This document shows positions 7,681-16,237 of a stretch of 64,000 bases of DNA, one piece after another; within the stretch, counting starts at the first letter, position 1; each line of letters begins with the position of its first letter. Under the pieces are notes generated by a model. It had not been told where the DNA came from, made no database searches, and was given only the letters and a program-made list of their open reading frames with translations. The stretch lies in the NCBI RefSeq assembly GCF_002904335.1, contig NZ_PPHF01000136.1, positions 62,001 through 126,000 on the forward strand, read 5' to 3'. A program made the translations under genes and the position numbers. The stretch comes from Amycolatopsis sp. CA-126428. Its GTDB lineage: Bacteria; Actinomycetota; Actinomycetes; Mycobacteriales; Pseudonocardiaceae.

Positions 7681-8909
7681 CAACCACTGCGGGGCCAGGC
7701 CAGGGGCGTGCGATGCGCATCGCGGTGGTGAACAACTTCTTCCCGCCGCGCGTGGGCGGCAGCGCGCACATGGCGGCCTCGCTCGCGGCGCAGTTCGCCG
7801 CGGCCGGGCACGAGGTCCTGGCGATCACGGCCGCGTACGGCGAGGCCCCGGCCGAGGAGGAGCGCGACGGCTACCGCGTCGTGCGCTTCCCGGCGGTGAA
7901 GATGCCGCAGATCGGCCTGTCGATCGACTTCGACATGAGCTTCGCGTCGCTGCGGCCGGGCAACTGGCGGCGGCTGTGGAAGCTGCTGGACGAGTTCAAG
8001 CCGGACGCGATCCACCTGCACGGCCAGTTCTTCGACCTGTCGTGGCTGGCCGGCATCTGGGCGCGGCGGCACGGCGTCCCGGCGCTGCTGACCATCCACA
8101 CGCTGCTGATCAGCGACAACAAGCTGTACGGCGGGGTGTTCCGGCTGCTCGACGCGGTGCTCGTGCGGCCGATGCTCGCCTACATCAAGCCGCGGTACGT
8201 CATCCTCGACAAGCTGGGCGTCGACTACTGCGTGGACCGCTACGGCACCAGCGACGCGAACTCCGAGTACTTCCCGATCGCCGTCGACACCGGCCACTTC
8301 GCGAAGCCGGTGACGAAGGACGTCCGCGCGGAGCACGGGATCGGCGACGCGCCGCTGATCGTGTCGCTCGGCCACGTCATCCCGCTGCGCAACCGGTTGC
8401 CGCTGATCGAGGCGCTGCCGTCCATCTTGGACAAGCACCCCGGGGTGCGGGTGGTCGTCGTCGGCCGCGTGTACCACGACGCGTTCCTCAAGCGGGCCGC
8501 GGAGCTGGGGGTTTCGGACGCGCTGGTCGTCACGGGCGCGGTGCCGAAGGAGGACGTCCCGGCGTACTTCGCGGCGGCGGACATCGTCACGCACGACCTC
8601 AACGGCGGCTGCGGCACCGCGTCGCTGGAGGCCATGCTGTCCGGCACGGCGACGATCGCGTCGGTCACCGAGGACAACTACCCGGGCATCGAGCTGCGCA
8701 ACGGCGAGAACGTGCTGCTCGTGCGCCCGGACGACGCGGAAGCCGTGGCGCGCACGGTGATCGAGCTGCTCGACGACCCGGATCGCCGGGCCCTGATCGC
8801 GCAGCGCGAGAGCGAGCTGGTGCGGTCGAACTTCGGCCTCGACGTCGTCGCGGAGGAGCACCTCCGCACGTTCGAAAAGCTGGTGTCGGAAGCCGATGTT
8901 CTTCGATGA
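7677..8909 (+). CDS. Glycosyltransferase family 4 (GT-B fold)
   Basis: A 410-residue retaining GT-B glycosyltransferase. The N-terminal domain begins MRIAVVNNFFPPRVGGSAHMA, the glycine-rich acceptor-side loop of GT4 enzymes. The C-terminal nucleotide-sugar domain contains LIVSLGHVIPLRNR and the EX7E-type region NGGCGTASLEAMLSGTATIA. The GTG at 7677 overlaps the previous stop; an internal ATG at 7713 directly before the conserved domain is a possible alternative. It overlaps the next gene by 14 bases. It likely transfers the amino sugar made by the two upstream enzymes to a lipid or glycan acceptor at the inner face of the membrane. Confidence 0.9.
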   Translation: MTTTAGPGQGRAMRIAVVNNFFPPRVGGSAHMAASLAAQFAAAGHEVLAITAAYGEAPAEEERDGYRVVRFPAVKMPQIGLSIDFDMSFASLRPGNWRRLWKLLDEFKPDAIHLHGQFFDLSWLAGIWARRHGVPALLTIHTLLISDNKLYGGVFRLLDAVLVRPMLAYIKPRYVILDKLGVDYCVDRYGTSDANSEYFPIAVDTGHFAKPVTKDVRAEHGIGDAPLIVSLGHVIPLRNRLPLIEALPSILDKHPGVRVVVVGRVYHDAFLKRAAELGVSDALVVTGAVPKEDVPAYFAAADIVTHDLNGGCGTASLEAMLSGTATIASVTEDNYPGIELRNGENVLLVRPDDAEAVARTVIELLDDPDRRALIAQRESELVRSNFGLDVVAEEHLRTFEKLVSEADVLR

Positions 8910-9525
8910 CGAGCGCAGCCACCGGCTGCGCCCGCAGATCCTGACCGAGCTCGTCTCGCAGTACATGAACGACGCCGAGCGCGCGGCTTTTTACGGCTTG
9001 CCGCCGACCTGCCGCGTGCGCGAGCGCGTGAAGATCATCAGCCCCGAGAACCTCGAGATGGGCGAGCACTGCTGGATCGGCGAGGGCGCGGCCCTCGACG
9101 CGAGCGGCGGCCTGGAGATCGGCGAGCACACCAGCATCGGCCTGAACACGCTGATCTTCACGCATTCGAGCTGGCTGGCGAACATGACGCTGCAGAACCA
9201 CTCGGGCAGCGACCTGATCGAGCGCAAGCCGGTGAAGATCGGCAAGGGCTGCTTCATCGGCGGCCTGGTGGTGATCATGGCGGGCGTGACGATCGGCGAC
9301 TTCGCGACGGTCCAGCCGAACTCGGTGGTGGCGAAGGACGTTCCGCCGCGGACGCTGGTGGCGGGCAATCCGGCGCGGGTGTTCCAGCGGTACGACGAGG
9401 AGTACATCCAGTCCGAAGTGGACCGGGTGCGCGCGGAGAACGCCCGCCGCCGCGAGATCGCGGAGTCACACGGGCAGAACACTTCGGGCTGGGGAGCCCC
9501 ATCGGGCGACTACTCAGAGGAGTAG
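8896..9525 (+). CDS. Left-handed beta-helix acyltransferase (WcaF/maltose O-acetyltransferase type)
   Basis: A 209-residue hexapeptide-repeat protein. Successive (I/V/L)-G-X4 rungs are seen, such as MGEHCWIGEG, IGEHTSIGLN and IGKGCFIGGLVVIMAGVTIG, ending in the family hallmark VVAKDVPPRTLVAGNPARVF. A histidine in the TLIFTHSSW region is in the usual place for the catalytic residue. Such enzymes transfer acetyl or short acyl groups from CoA to sugars or amino sugars. It is the last gene of the operon and overlaps the GT4 gene, so it probably decorates the glycoside made by that operon. The acyl donor is not predictable. Confidence 0.88.
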   Translation: MFFDDERSHRLRPQILTELVSQYMNDAERAAFYGLPPTCRVRERVKIISPENLEMGEHCWIGEGAALDASGGLEIGEHTSIGLNTLIFTHSSWLANMTLQNHSGSDLIERKPVKIGKGCFIGGLVVIMAGVTIGDFATVQPNSVVAKDVPPRTLVAGNPARVFQRYDEEYIQSEVDRVRAENARRREIAESHGQNTSGWGAPSGDYSEE

Positions 9526-9585
9526 CGATGCGGCAAGCTGGCGTGAGAAGATGACGTCCAGTAACTGACGGTGAGGAGAAGGCGG

Positions 9586-10161
9586 ATGAGCGTCATGGAA
9601 TGGCCTCACCATCTGCTGTCCCTCGACGACTGGACTGAACTACCGGAAACCCGGGAGTTCCATGTCGAAGTGGTCGAAGGAGTTCTCGCAGTGTCGCCGC
9701 GTCCGTTGCTGGCTCATCAGTGGGCGGTCACCCGCCTCGGGTATTGGCTCAACGAGCGGCTTCCGGCCGAGTACAGCGCGTGGAGCGAGGTCGAGGTGGT
9801 CATCGCCGAGACGCCGCTCACCGTACGGGTGCCCGACGTGGTTGTGGCTCGCACCAAGGTCATGGAGACCAACCCGGCTCGGCTCCAAGCCGGTGATGTG
9901 CGAATGGTTGTCGAGGTCTTGTCCGAGGGGAGCAGGCGGACCGACCGGGTCACGAAGTTCTCCGAGTACGCCGAGGCGGGTATCGACCACTACTGGATCG
10001 TCGATCTCGACCCACCGATCAGCATGGTCACGTATCAGCTGGTCGATGAGGACTACGAAGACTTCGGGGAACAGTCCGGCGTCGCCGAGCTGGAGTTCGC
10101 CGGTGCCGAGCTCACCATCGACCTGAACGCCCTCACCACTCCGCGCGCCCAACGGCCCTGA
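9586..10161 (+). CDS. Uma2 family (DUF820, PD-(D/E)XK-like) protein
   Basis: A 191-residue member of the Uma2/DUF820 family, whose core is a PD-(D/E)XK nuclease fold. Visible conserved parts are HVEVVEGVLAVSPRP, VPDVVVARTKV (the acidic residue of the active site), MVVEVLSEGSRRTDRVTKF and YAEAGIDHYWIVDLD, which place Asp, Glu and Lys in the usual order. The ATG at 9586 follows GAGGAGAAGG. The family is hugely expanded in cyanobacteria and scattered in actinomycetes; a biological role is not established. It stands alone, followed by a strong hairpin at 10169-10205. Confidence 0.85.
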   Translation: MSVMEWPHHLLSLDDWTELPETREFHVEVVEGVLAVSPRPLLAHQWAVTRLGYWLNERLPAEYSAWSEVEVVIAETPLTVRVPDVVVARTKVMETNPARLQAGDVRMVVEVLSEGSRRTDRVTKFSEYAEAGIDHYWIVDLDPPISMVTYQLVDEDYEDFGEQSGVAELEFAGAELTIDLNALTTPRAQRP

Positions 10162-10168
10162 CGTGGAT

Positions 10169-10205
10169 GACGGCGGCACCGGCGCCGGACGCCGGCGCCG
10201 CCGTC
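10169..10205. terminator. GC-rich hairpin after the Uma2 gene
   Basis: Arms 10169-10184 and 10190-10205 pair over 16 positions with one mismatch around a 5-base loop, eight bases after the Uma2 stop. There is no clear U-tract, as is common for actinobacterial terminators. Confidence 0.6.
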
Positions 10206-10407
10206 GTGAAACCGCCCGATCCTCCCGGCGGCGAAGTCCCACGCACGGATCCGCACGCTCCGTACGCTGGACAATTTAGTACTCAGTGACCGAGCGCGAG
10301 ATATCGGTTACACAACGTTTCGTCGACCTCGGCGTACGCTCACAAGATCCACGGAGCAACCTTCCGGCGCGCCGGCCGTCGCTGGGAAGGACGGAACGAG
10401 GTGACGC

Positions 10408-10920
10408 ATGGCGCGTGGCGACGAGGAGTTCGCGGAGTTCGTTCGCGCGTCGTCGGCCCGGCTCACGCACGCCGCGTTCCTGCTCACCGGCGACCGCCAC
10501 CAGGCGGAAGACGCCGCCCAGACCGCCTTCACGCGCACCTACGCGGCCTGGTCGCGCGTCCGGCACAAGGACGCCTACGGCTACGCCCGGACCGTCCTGG
10601 TGAACCACGTCATCGACGGCTGGCGGCGCCCGATCCGCGAGTACGCCACCGAGGCCATGCCCGAGCGGCAGGACGGCTCCGACGTCGACAAGGCCGTCAC
10701 CCAGCGCGCCTGGCTCACCGCGGTGCTCAAGACGCTCACCGCCCGCGAACGTGCCGTCGTCGTGCTCCGGCACTTCTTCGACCTGCCGGAAGCCGAAGTG
10801 GCCCGTGAGCTCGGCGTTTCCCTGGGTACGGTGAAGAGCACGAACTCGCGGGCGCTGGCCAAGCTGCGACTCGAAGCGGCGGACCCGGAGGACACGCTGA
10901 TCGGGAGGAGCGGGCGGTGA
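10408..10920 (+). CDS. SigE-family ECF RNA polymerase sigma factor
   Basis: A 170-residue group 4 sigma factor of the SigE-like actinobacterial subfamily. Region 2 covers about residues 8-75 (FVRASSARLTHAAFLLTGDR and HQAEDAAQTAFTRTYAAW); region 4 covers about 108-160, with the helix-turn-helix LPEAEVARELGVSLGTVKST. There is no sigma-1.1 or region 3. The ATG at 10408 lies in a GACGCATGGCGC context downstream of a GGAACGAGG ribosome site. It overlaps the following membrane protein gene by four bases (GTGA at 10917-10920), the usual arrangement for a sigma factor and its anti-sigma or membrane partner. The 246-base upstream gap contains an AT-richer stretch around 10270-10320, probably the promoter. 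Confidence 0.93.
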   Translation: MARGDEEFAEFVRASSARLTHAAFLLTGDRHQAEDAAQTAFTRTYAAWSRVRHKDAYGYARTVLVNHVIDGWRRPIREYATEAMPERQDGSDVDKAVTQRAWLTAVLKTLTARERAVVVLRHFFDLPEAEVARELGVSLGTVKSTNSRALAKLRLEAADPEDTLIGRSGR

Positions 10921-11627
10921 ACGAACTCGACGACTTCCGCGCCGCCCTCCGGCAGCCGCCCGGCGAGCCCTTCGCCGAGCCCGATCTGGCCCGGATCATG
11001 GCCGACGGCACGCGCCTGCGGCGTCGCCGCCGCCTGCTGACCGGGGCCGCCGGGGTCGCCGCCGCGGCCGCCGTCGTGCTCGTCGTGGTGTTCGCCATCC
11101 AACTGCGGCAGCCCGCGTCCGCGCCGGTCGCGCAACCGCCCGCGCCGGCGCCGGCCGTGTCCACGACGTCGCCGGCGCCGGCCGCGGAGCAGCCGATCGG
11201 GGACGTCGTCGGCACCGGGATCCGGACTCAGTCGGGCGAGCTGGTCTTCTACGCGCGGGCCGTCGACGCGCCGGAGCTGCCGGACATCCGGTTCGGCCTG
11301 GTGGCCGGCTTCCGATCCGGGGCCTCGCTGCAGTCCGTGCTGGCGACGAACGAGTTCCGCGGCTCCGACCGGTCCTTCGGCTTCCACGCCACCGACGGCG
11401 GCGAGGTGCTCCGCGACCAGCTCATCCCGGTCTTCGGCTACTTCGCCGGCCCGGCGGCGAAGATCACGACCACGGTGCACGGCCGGACCGTCGAGGCGCA
11501 CCTGGCCCGGTGGACCGCGGACGCGAACGTGGTCATCTTCTGGTTCGACCCCGCCGCCGTCCCCGACGCCGCCGTCCTGACGCCGCTGGTCGCCTACGAC
11601 GCCGACGGCAAGCGGCTCACCAAGTAG
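10917..11627 (+). CDS. Single-pass membrane protein, probable sigma-factor partner
   Basis: A 236-residue protein with a cytoplasmic N-terminal ~35 residues (MNELDDFRAALRQPPGEPF), an Arg-rich stop (RLRRRRR), one transmembrane helix at about residues 40-60, a Pro/Ala-rich spacer and a ~150-residue extracytoplasmic domain. This is the architecture of an anti-sigma factor or sensor, but no zinc-binding HxxxCxxC motif is present and the outer domain is not one I recognise. Start/stop overlap with the sigma gene argues for a joint role. The next gene, an exported peptidase, begins only 41 bases later and may share the transcript. Confidence 0.75.
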   Translation: MNELDDFRAALRQPPGEPFAEPDLARIMADGTRLRRRRRLLTGAAGVAAAAAVVLVVVFAIQLRQPASAPVAQPPAPAPAVSTTSPAPAAEQPIGDVVGTGIRTQSGELVFYARAVDAPELPDIRFGLVAGFRSGASLQSVLATNEFRGSDRSFGFHATDGGEVLRDQLIPVFGYFAGPAAKITTTVHGRTVEAHLARWTADANVVIFWFDPAAVPDAAVLTPLVAYDADGKRLTK

Positions 11628-11667
11628 GCGGTACCCGGCCACCCGATGCGGGCGTAAGACGTGGATC

Positions 11668-13056
11668 GTGACCTCTCGACGAGCGTTCCTCACCGCGTCG
11701 GCCGCCCTCGGCCTGGTGGCCGCCGCCGCTCCGGCCGGCGCCGCCGAACTGGGAGATCGCGGGCCCGGCGTCCCGGTCCGCCCGCAGCGTCCCGATCCGG
11801 AACTGCGCGCGCTGCTCCGCCAGGTCGACGACCGGCGGATCGAAGCGACCGTGCGGCGGCTGGCCGCGTTCGGCACCCGGCACACGCTGTCCGCCCAAGA
11901 CGACCCGGTCCGCGGCATCGGTGCCGCGCGCGACTGGCTCTTCGCGCAGTTCCAGCAGGTCGCGGCGACTTCCGGGGGACGGCTGAGCGTCGAGCTGCAG
12001 TCGTACGTCCAGCCGCCCGCCGACCGGATCCCGGTGCCGACGAAGATCACCAACGTCGTCGCGACGCTGCGCGGGTCCACCGATCCCGGCCGCGTGTACG
12101 TCGTTTCGGGGCACTACGACTCGCGCCGCACCGATGTCATGGACTTCACCGGGGACGCGCCGGGCGCGGACGACGACGCCTCGGGTGTCGCGGTCGTCCT
12201 GGAGCTGGCCCGGGTGCTCTCGGCCCGGCAGCCGCCCGCGACGATCGTCTTCGCCGCCGTCGCGGGCGAGGAACAGGGCCTGTACGGCTCGCGGTTCATG
12301 GCGCAGCAGTTCAAGGCGGCCGGCACCGACGTCCAGGCGATGTTCACCGACGACATCGTCGGCTCGAGCCGCGCCGACGACGGCACGCGCGATCCGTTCA
12401 CGATCCGCCTCTTCGCCGAAGGCGTTCCGACGGCGGAAACCCCGGCCGAGGCGACCCTGCGCCGCAGCATCGGCGGCGAGAACGACTCCCCGCCGCGGCA
12501 GCTGGCCCGGTTCGTGAAGTCCGTGGCGGAGAACGACGCGACCGGCATGACCGTCCGGGTCGTCTACCGCCGCGACCGCTACCTCCGCGGCGGCGACCAC
12601 ATCGGCTTCCTGGAACAGGGCTACCCGGCGGCGCGGTTCACCGAACCGAACGAGGACTTCGCGCACCAGCACCAGGACGTCCGCGTCGAAAACGGCGTCC
12701 AGTACGGCGATCTGCCGGAGTTCTGCGACTTCCCGTTCACCGCCCGGGTCGCGCGGGTGAACGGCGCCGCGCTGTGGTCGCTGGCCACCGCGCCGGGCAC
12801 GCCGAAGGGCGTGAAGATCCGCACGGCGGCGCTGACGAACGACTCCGAGCTGCTCTGGACGGCCACGCCGGGCGCCACGAGCTACGAGGTCGTCTGGCGC
12901 GAAACGACCGCCCCGGACTGGACGCACGCCCTCGACGCCGGCCCGGCGCTGACGGCGAAGATCGATCTGTCGAAGGACAACGTCTTCTTCGGCGTCCGCG
13001 CGGTGGGCGCCGGCGGGCGCCGGAGCCCGGCCGCGTTCCCGGTGCCGGTGAGCTAG
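11668..13056 (+). CDS. Tat-exported M28 family zinc peptidase
   Basis: A 462-residue secreted metallopeptidase. The N-terminus TSRRAFLTASAALGLVAAAA carries a twin-arginine motif and an Ala-rich cleavage region. The M28 core has the metal-binding histidine in VVSGHYDSRRTD (about residue 149), the bridging Asp in GADDDASGVAVV and the catalytic/metal Glu pair in AVAGEEQGLYGSRF. A final ~90-residue segment (from about 370) looks like a fibronectin type III or similar beta-domain (TAALTNDSELLWTATPGATS). GTG start at 11668. Substrate is unknown; M28 members are aminopeptidases. It converges on the oxidoreductase gene with a few bases of overlap. Confidence 0.88.
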   Translation: MTSRRAFLTASAALGLVAAAAPAGAAELGDRGPGVPVRPQRPDPELRALLRQVDDRRIEATVRRLAAFGTRHTLSAQDDPVRGIGAARDWLFAQFQQVAATSGGRLSVELQSYVQPPADRIPVPTKITNVVATLRGSTDPGRVYVVSGHYDSRRTDVMDFTGDAPGADDDASGVAVVLELARVLSARQPPATIVFAAVAGEEQGLYGSRFMAQQFKAAGTDVQAMFTDDIVGSSRADDGTRDPFTIRLFAEGVPTAETPAEATLRRSIGGENDSPPRQLARFVKSVAENDATGMTVRVVYRRDRYLRGGDHIGFLEQGYPAARFTEPNEDFAHQHQDVRVENGVQYGDLPEFCDFPFTARVARVNGAALWSLATAPGTPKGVKIRTAALTNDSELLWTATPGATSYEVVWRETTAPDWTHALDAGPALTAKIDLSKDNVFFGVRAVGAGGRRSPAAFPVPVS

Positions 13057-14009
13057 GCCGCGGCCTGCGTCAGGACCTGCTCGACGACGTGGTGCGAGGG
13101 CAGGATCAGGTCGCGCTCGGCGGCGGCGTCGATCTTGCCTTCGAGGAGGTCGCAGAAGCGGTCCAGCTGGGTGGCGAGGGGCTCCCGGGCCGTGACGAGC
13201 TCCGGGATCTCGATGACCGTCTGCTGCCGGTAGCCGAGGCCGTCCGGGGTGACGGAGTCGTGCGAGATGTGCCGGTAGATCGTGACGTCGCGGCGCAGCA
13301 GGTCGATCTCGATCAGCCGGTCGAGCTCCGACACCATCAGCGACCGGACCTTCCGCTGCCCCAGCCGCGAGGCCGACACCGTGGCCAGGCCGGTCGGGAA
13401 CGACAGCACCGTCTCGATGGTGTCCTCGGCGCCGTCGGCCGACTGCGGGTGGAAGTAGCCCGCGCCGGAGGTCACGCGCTTCGGCGTCGCGCCCCCGAAG
13501 AACTGGATCGCCAGGTCGACGTCGTGCACCAGCAGGTCCCACGCGACGCCGGTCTTGATGCGCGGCGCGTACGGGCCGTGGCGGCGGGCCATCAGGTGGA
13601 TCGGCTCCTGCACCAGCGCCCGCGCGGTCATCACCGCCGGGTTGTAGCGCTCCAGCAGCCCGCACATCAGCGGGATGTCGTTCTTCGCCGCCAGCGAGAC
13701 GATTTCCTGGGACTTCTCGAAGCTGTTGCAGACCGGCTTCTCGACCAGCATCGGCTTGCCCTGGCGGAAGATCTCCTGCGCCAGGTCGTAGTGCACCTCG
13801 GTGGCCGACGCGAGCACCACGGCGTCCACATCGGACAGTTCACCGATCTCCGGCGTCCACTGCGTTTCGTACCGCTCGGCGACGGCCCGGCCCGCTTCCT
13901 CGCGCGGATCGATCACGCGGACCAGGTCGACGCGCTCGTTGCCGGCGAGCACGCGGGCGTGGAGGGAACCCATGTTCCCGGTACCGACCAGAGCGATCCG
14001 ATGCGTCAT
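13053..14009 (-). CDS. Gfo/Idh/MocA-family NAD(P)-dependent oxidoreductase (GnnA/WbpB-like)
   Basis: A 318-residue dehydrogenase. The Rossmann motif is IALVGTGNMGSLHARVL at the N-terminus, the conserved EKP motif is in PMLVEKPVCNS, and the catalytic-helix segment TGVAWDLLVHDVDLAIQFFG matches the GxxxDxxxHxxD pattern of sugar dehydrogenases in this superfamily. The ATG at 14009 overlaps the stop of the upstream aminotransferase by four bases, so the two proteins are coupled. The Gfo/Idh plus DegT pair recalls GnnA/GnnB and WbpB/WbpE, which oxidise and transaminate C3 of UDP-GlcNAc-type sugars; that functional match is inference from gene pairing, strengthened by the LpxA homologue next door. 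Confidence 0.88.
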   Translation of the reverse strand: MTHRIALVGTGNMGSLHARVLAGNERVDLVRVIDPREEAGRAVAERYETQWTPEIGELSDVDAVVLASATEVHYDLAQEIFRQGKPMLVEKPVCNSFEKSQEIVSLAAKNDIPLMCGLLERYNPAVMTARALVQEPIHLMARRHGPYAPRIKTGVAWDLLVHDVDLAIQFFGGATPKRVTSGAGYFHPQSADGAEDTIETVLSFPTGLATVSASRLGQRKVRSLMVSELDRLIEIDLLRRDVTIYRHISHDSVTPDGLGYRQQTVIEIPELVTAREPLATQLDRFCDLLEGKIDAAAERDLILPSHHVVEQVLTQAAA

Positions 14010-15112
14010 GCGCCCAGTACCTCGCGAACGGTTTCGATGATGGTGTCCAGGTCGGACTCGGTCAGGTGCGGGTGCACCGGCAGCGACAGCGCCTGCTCCG
14101 AAACGGCGCGGGCCACCGGGAAGTCCTCGACGCGCGCGCCCGGGATCAGGTCGTGACCCGCGTAGCAGTCGTAGTCGAAGACGATCTTGGGGTAGTAGAT
14201 GCCGTTGCCGATGCCGCGCTCGGTCAGCGCCGCGGCGAGCTCGTCGCGCGACAGGAACGCGTGCGGCCCGACCAGCACCGTGTACTGGTGCCACACGTGC
14301 TCGCGGCCCGGCAGCACCTGCGGGACGTCGAGGCCCGGCGTGCCGGCGAGGCCCTCCGACAGGCGCTTCGCGTTCGCCTGGCGGGCGGCGGTCAGCTGGT
14401 CGAGCTTCGCCAGCTGCGGGATGCCGACGGCGGCGTGCAGGTCGGTCATCCGGTAGTTGTGCCCGGCGACCTCGTACTGGTAGCGGGCGCGCATGCCCTG
14501 GTTGCGCAGCACGCGCAGCTTGTCGGCCAGCGCGTCGTCGTCCGTGGTGATGACGCCGCCCTCGGCGGTGGTGATGTTCTTCGTCGCGTACAGCGAGAAG
14601 CAGCCGATGCCGAACGAGCCGGCCGGCTTGCCTTCGAACGACGCGCCGACGGCCTGCGCCGAGTCCTCGATCACGTGCAGGCCGCGCTCGGCGGCCAGGG
14701 GCGCGAGCTTGCCCATGTCGGCCGTCTGGCCGTAGAGGTGCACCGGCATGAGGACCTTCGTGCGGTCCGTCACAGCCTTCGCGACGGCATCCGGGTCGAT
14801 CGCGAAGTCGTCGCGCCGGATGTCGGCGAACCGGACGGTGGCGCCGGCCTCGAGAATGGCGTTCAGCGTCGCCACGAAGGTGAACGGCGAGGTGATGACC
14901 TCGTCGCCCGGCCGCAGGTCGAGCACCTGGAGCGCGGCCACCAGCGCGGTGGTCCCGTTGTTGACCGCGATCGCGTGCTTCGTCCCGGAGACCGCCGCGA
15001 AGGCGTCTTCGAAGCGCTTGACCATCGGTCCCTGTGCGATGGCGCCGGAGCGCAGCACCTCGACGACGAGGTCCTCCGCGTCGCGGACGTCGACCACGGT
15101 GATGGGGATCAT
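14006..15112 (-). CDS. DegT/DnrJ/EryC1-family aminotransferase (GnnB/WbpE-like)
   Basis: A 368-residue PLP aminotransferase. The cofactor-binding acidic segment is LHVIEDSAQAVGASFEGKPA and the Schiff-base lysine is K178 in FSLYATKNITTAEGG. The SPFTFVATLNAILEAGA and GHNYRMTDLHAAVGIPQL segments are typical of the VioA/WbpE branch. The ATG at 15112 gives the standard N-terminus MIPITVVDVRDAEDLVVEVL. It is the first gene of a two-gene operon with the Gfo/Idh oxidoreductase, transcribed away from the LpxA homologue. The likely role is to place an amino group on a nucleotide sugar that a beta-helix enzyme then N-acylates; the sugar is inferred. Confidence 0.92.
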   Translation of the reverse strand: MIPITVVDVRDAEDLVVEVLRSGAIAQGPMVKRFEDAFAAVSGTKHAIAVNNGTTALVAALQVLDLRPGDEVITSPFTFVATLNAILEAGATVRFADIRRDDFAIDPDAVAKAVTDRTKVLMPVHLYGQTADMGKLAPLAAERGLHVIEDSAQAVGASFEGKPAGSFGIGCFSLYATKNITTAEGGVITTDDDALADKLRVLRNQGMRARYQYEVAGHNYRMTDLHAAVGIPQLAKLDQLTAARQANAKRLSEGLAGTPGLDVPQVLPGREHVWHQYTVLVGPHAFLSRDELAAALTERGIGNGIYYPKIVFDYDCYAGHDLIPGARVEDFPVARAVSEQALSLPVHPHLTESDLDTIIETVREVLGA

Positions 15113-15261
15113 GGGCAGTCTCTCTCGGCAGGCGATTTCGGCGCGTCCGGTACAGTGAGCCGCCGGTTCTGCGCCCGGCTGCCCTGCAACAACGCGGGCC
15201 ACACGTTACCGGGCGCGATGGCACGCCCAGTACCCAGCCGCCGACGAACGGATACCCGCCC

Positions 15262-15981
15262 GTGGCCAACCGCATCCACCCGACCGCCGTCATCGGCGAA
15301 GGCGTCGAGCTCGGCGAGGACAACGTCATCGGGCCGTTCGCCGTGGTCGCCGGGCCGGTCCGGATCGGCGACGGGAACTGGATCGGCCCGCACGTGACGA
15401 TCGGCACGCCCGGCGAGGACCGCAGCCGCCCCCACCCGGCGGCCTGGGAAGACGCCCCGACCGGCGACCCGGACCACGACGGCCACGGCGTCGTCATCGG
15501 CAGCCGCAACCGGATCCGCGAGTACGTGAGTGTCCACCAAGGGACCTGGCGGACGACGACGGTCGGCAGCGACGGCTACTACCTCCGCAACTCCCACATC
15601 GCGCACGACTGCCTGGTCGGCGACGGCGTCACGATCGCCTCCAACGCCGTCACCGGTGGCCACTGCCACATCTGGGACGGCGCGAACCTCGGCATGGGCG
15701 CGATCCTGCACCAGAAGGTCGTGATCGGGCCCGGCGCGATGATCGGGATGGGTTCGGCGGTGCGGCGCGAGATCGGCGCGTTCACCATCGCCGTCGGCAA
15801 CCCGGCCCGCGTCACCGGCGTCAACGTGGTGGGCCTGTCCCGCCGCGGTCTCGACGAGGAGACGATCGAGGCACTCGGGCCGTGGCTGAAGGGCAAGGAA
15901 GGTCTCCCGGACGTCACGCTGCCCGGCGACCTCTCTACCTTGGTAAAGGCGTGGGACGCCCGCCCGCGCGAAGAGCACTAG
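15262..15981 (+). CDS. LpxA homologue: acyl-ACP--UDP-(amino)sugar acyltransferase
   Basis: A 239-residue left-handed beta-helix protein with specific resemblance to LpxA rather than to generic hexapeptide acetyltransferases. It has VIGSRNRIREYVSVHQGT (LpxA: IGDRNRIRESVTIHRGT), NSHIAHDCLVGD with the catalytic-type histidine H115 (equivalent to His125 of E. coli LpxA), and a C-terminal GVNVVGLSRRGLDEETI (LpxA: GVNIEGLKRRGFSREAI). LpxA transfers a hydroxyacyl chain from ACP to UDP-GlcNAc, or to its 3-amino analogue when made by GnnA/GnnB. An acyl carrier protein gene follows 10 bases downstream. A loop rich in Asp, Pro and His (about residues 50-75) is not in E. coli LpxA. GTG start at 15262. 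Acceptor and chain length are unknown. Confidence 0.85.
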   Translation: MANRIHPTAVIGEGVELGEDNVIGPFAVVAGPVRIGDGNWIGPHVTIGTPGEDRSRPHPAAWEDAPTGDPDHDGHGVVIGSRNRIREYVSVHQGTWRTTTVGSDGYYLRNSHIAHDCLVGDGVTIASNAVTGGHCHIWDGANLGMGAILHQKVVIGPGAMIGMGSAVRREIGAFTIAVGNPARVTGVNVVGLSRRGLDEETIEALGPWLKGKEGLPDVTLPGDLSTLVKAWDARPREEH

Positions 15982-15991
15982 GAGCTGCCTG

Positions 15992-16237
15992 ATGTCGGAA
16001 GTCGCCCCCAAGCTGCGCGAGGTCTTCGTCGAGGCGCTGGACCTCGACGGCGGCGTGGACGTCGAGAACCTGAAGTACCGCGACATCGAGGCGTGGGACT
16101 CGGTCGGCCACATGGCGCTGGTCGCGGCCATCGAGGACGAGTTCGACGTCGAATTCGACACCGACCAGGTCATCGACATGTCGAGCTTCAAGGTCGCCGT
16201 CGACATGGTGACCGAGCTGCAGTCGAAGAATGACTGA
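15992..16237 (+). CDS. Acyl carrier protein
   Basis: An 81-residue acidic helical protein with the phosphopantetheine attachment site S37 in IEAWDSVGHMALVAAIEDEF. The DSVGH form, rather than the DSL of housekeeping AcpP, is typical of stand-alone carrier proteins in specialised clusters. The rest (KLREVFVEALDLD, then FDTDQVIDMSSFKVAVDMV) matches the four-helix ACP fold. It sits between the LpxA homologue and a FabG-like reductase, with the reductase start overlapping its 3' end, so it very probably carries the acyl group processed by the neighbouring enzymes. Confidence 0.93.
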   Translation: MSEVAPKLREVFVEALDLDGGVDVENLKYRDIEAWDSVGHMALVAAIEDEFDVEFDTDQVIDMSSFKVAVDMVTELQSKND

